From assembly GCA_025360665.1 (NCBI GenBank), contig JANYBU010000094.1:1-5701 (forward strand): DNA of 5,701 nucleotides, read 5' to 3'. Shown here in pieces: positions 5,407 to 5,701 of the stretch. The notes below the pieces were generated by a model. The model worked only from the letters and a program-made list of their open reading frames with translations. It was not told where the DNA came from and made no database searches. The position numbers and the translations under genes are program-made. Numbering within the stretch: the stretch's first letter is position 1; each line of letters opens with the position of its first letter. Source of the stretch: Nitrospira sp. (GTDB taxonomy: Bacteria > Nitrospirota > Nitrospiria > Nitrospirales > Nitrospiraceae).

Positions 5407-5441
5407 AGAGATGGGAATAATCCATCTCTAAGAAGGAGGTG
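5407..5441 (+). promoter_or_regulatory. Leader hairpin followed by a near-perfect Shine-Dalgarno
   Basis: AGAGATGG (5407-5414) pairs with CCATCTCT (5422-5429) across the loop GAATAAT. Only three bases later comes AAGGAGGTG (5433-5441), almost fully complementary to the 16S rRNA 3' end, with GGAGG ending 6 nt before the ATG at 5446. The ribosome site decides the start of the small membrane protein and is far stronger than any in the his run. The stem leaves it single-stranded as drawn, so any control would need an alternative fold or a bound factor. Confidence 0.55.
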
Positions 5442-5445
5442 GGTT

Positions 5446-5701
5446 ATGGAATTATTGAAAGATGCTATTGGTTTGGCATCTTGGATTTGGGAGTTTAGAA
5501 ATATGAATATCCATTTATACATAGTAATTTTGGTTTTTCTAAGTTTGTTTGCTATCACATATTTTATATATCGTCGTCCGTTTCACATTTTCATTCGTGA
5601 AGATGGAGTTAGACTACATACGATAAATGGAATTACCAAATTATCTTTATATTGCACAGTGGTTAATTTACATCCTTATCTAAGAGTATTGTGGAATGTT
5701 T
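5446..5701 (+). CDS. Small AT-rich single-pass membrane protein, unrecognised, cut by window edge
   Basis: Eighty-five codons are visible before the window ends, with no stop. The protein starts MELLKDAIGLASWIWEFRNM, then has one strongly hydrophobic segment (about 22-42, IHLYIVILVFLSLFAITYFIY) directly followed by RRP. By the positive-inside rule this places the following part in the cytoplasm. That part reads FHIFIREDGVRLHTINGITKLSLYCTVVNLHPYLRVLWNV, which looks like short beta strands. I recognise no family. The start is fixed by the AAGGAGGTG site 6 nt upstream; M20 is an inferior alternative. Codon choice (TTA, TTG, ATA, AAT, TAT in abundance) is wholly unlike the GC-rich his genes, which argues for a foreign origin or mobile-element cargo. 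It is divergent from the DUF4238-like gene and has its own structured leader. Confidence 0.75.
   Translation, partial: MELLKDAIGLASWIWEFRNMNIHLYIVILVFLSLFAITYFIYRRPFHIFIREDGVRLHTINGITKLSLYCTVVNLHPYLRVLWNV

Noticed and set aside
5376..5558. Minus-strand 60-codon open frame in the AT-rich end
   Set aside because: It is antisense to the membrane-protein gene, which has a near-perfect ribosome site. The minus frame has no comparable start signal.

Overview
The window looks like a chromosomal segment of a Gram-negative, GC-rich bacterium, most likely a Nitrospira-type organism (Nitrospirota). The grounds are the his gene order hisH, (lipoprotein), hisA, hisF, hisIE, HIT, the protein sequences, a lipobox protein that implies an outer membrane, and a long palindromic element ahead of hisH that resembles repeats I recall from Nitrospira genomes. 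That lineage call is an inference from memory, not a search result.

Positions 1-3764 hold one tightly packed minus-strand run. In transcription order it is hisH (glutaminase subunit of IGP synthase), a predicted lipoprotein of unknown function, hisA (ProFAR isomerase), hisF (cyclase subunit), hisIE (fused PR-AMP cyclohydrolase / PR-ATP pyrophosphohydrolase) and the start of a HIT-family protein that runs off the left edge. HisIE, HisA and HisHF carry out consecutive steps from PR-ATP to imidazole glycerol phosphate and AICAR. hisG, hisD, hisC and hisB are not in the window. The junctions are very short (ATGA and TAATG overlaps, and gaps of 5 and 18 nt), except for 57 nt between hisA and hisF.

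Positions 3776-3902 hold a 127-bp palindromic, MITE/REP-like element with perfect 17-bp terminal inverted repeats and a nested central hairpin. It abuts the hisH ribosome-binding region, so it must lie in the leader or promoter of the his run. Positions 3903-4258 show no convincing gene.

Positions 4259-5701 look like accessory DNA. A minus-strand gene encodes a DUF4238-like protein. It is followed to the right by a divergent intergenic region with a strong hairpin and two further tandem hairpins. A strikingly AT-rich plus-strand gene for a small single-pass membrane protein then begins behind a near-perfect Shine-Dalgarno and is cut by the right edge. The change in base composition around 5230-5450 suggests a horizontal-transfer boundary. 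I see no CRISPR array, tRNA, rRNA or complete transposase gene.
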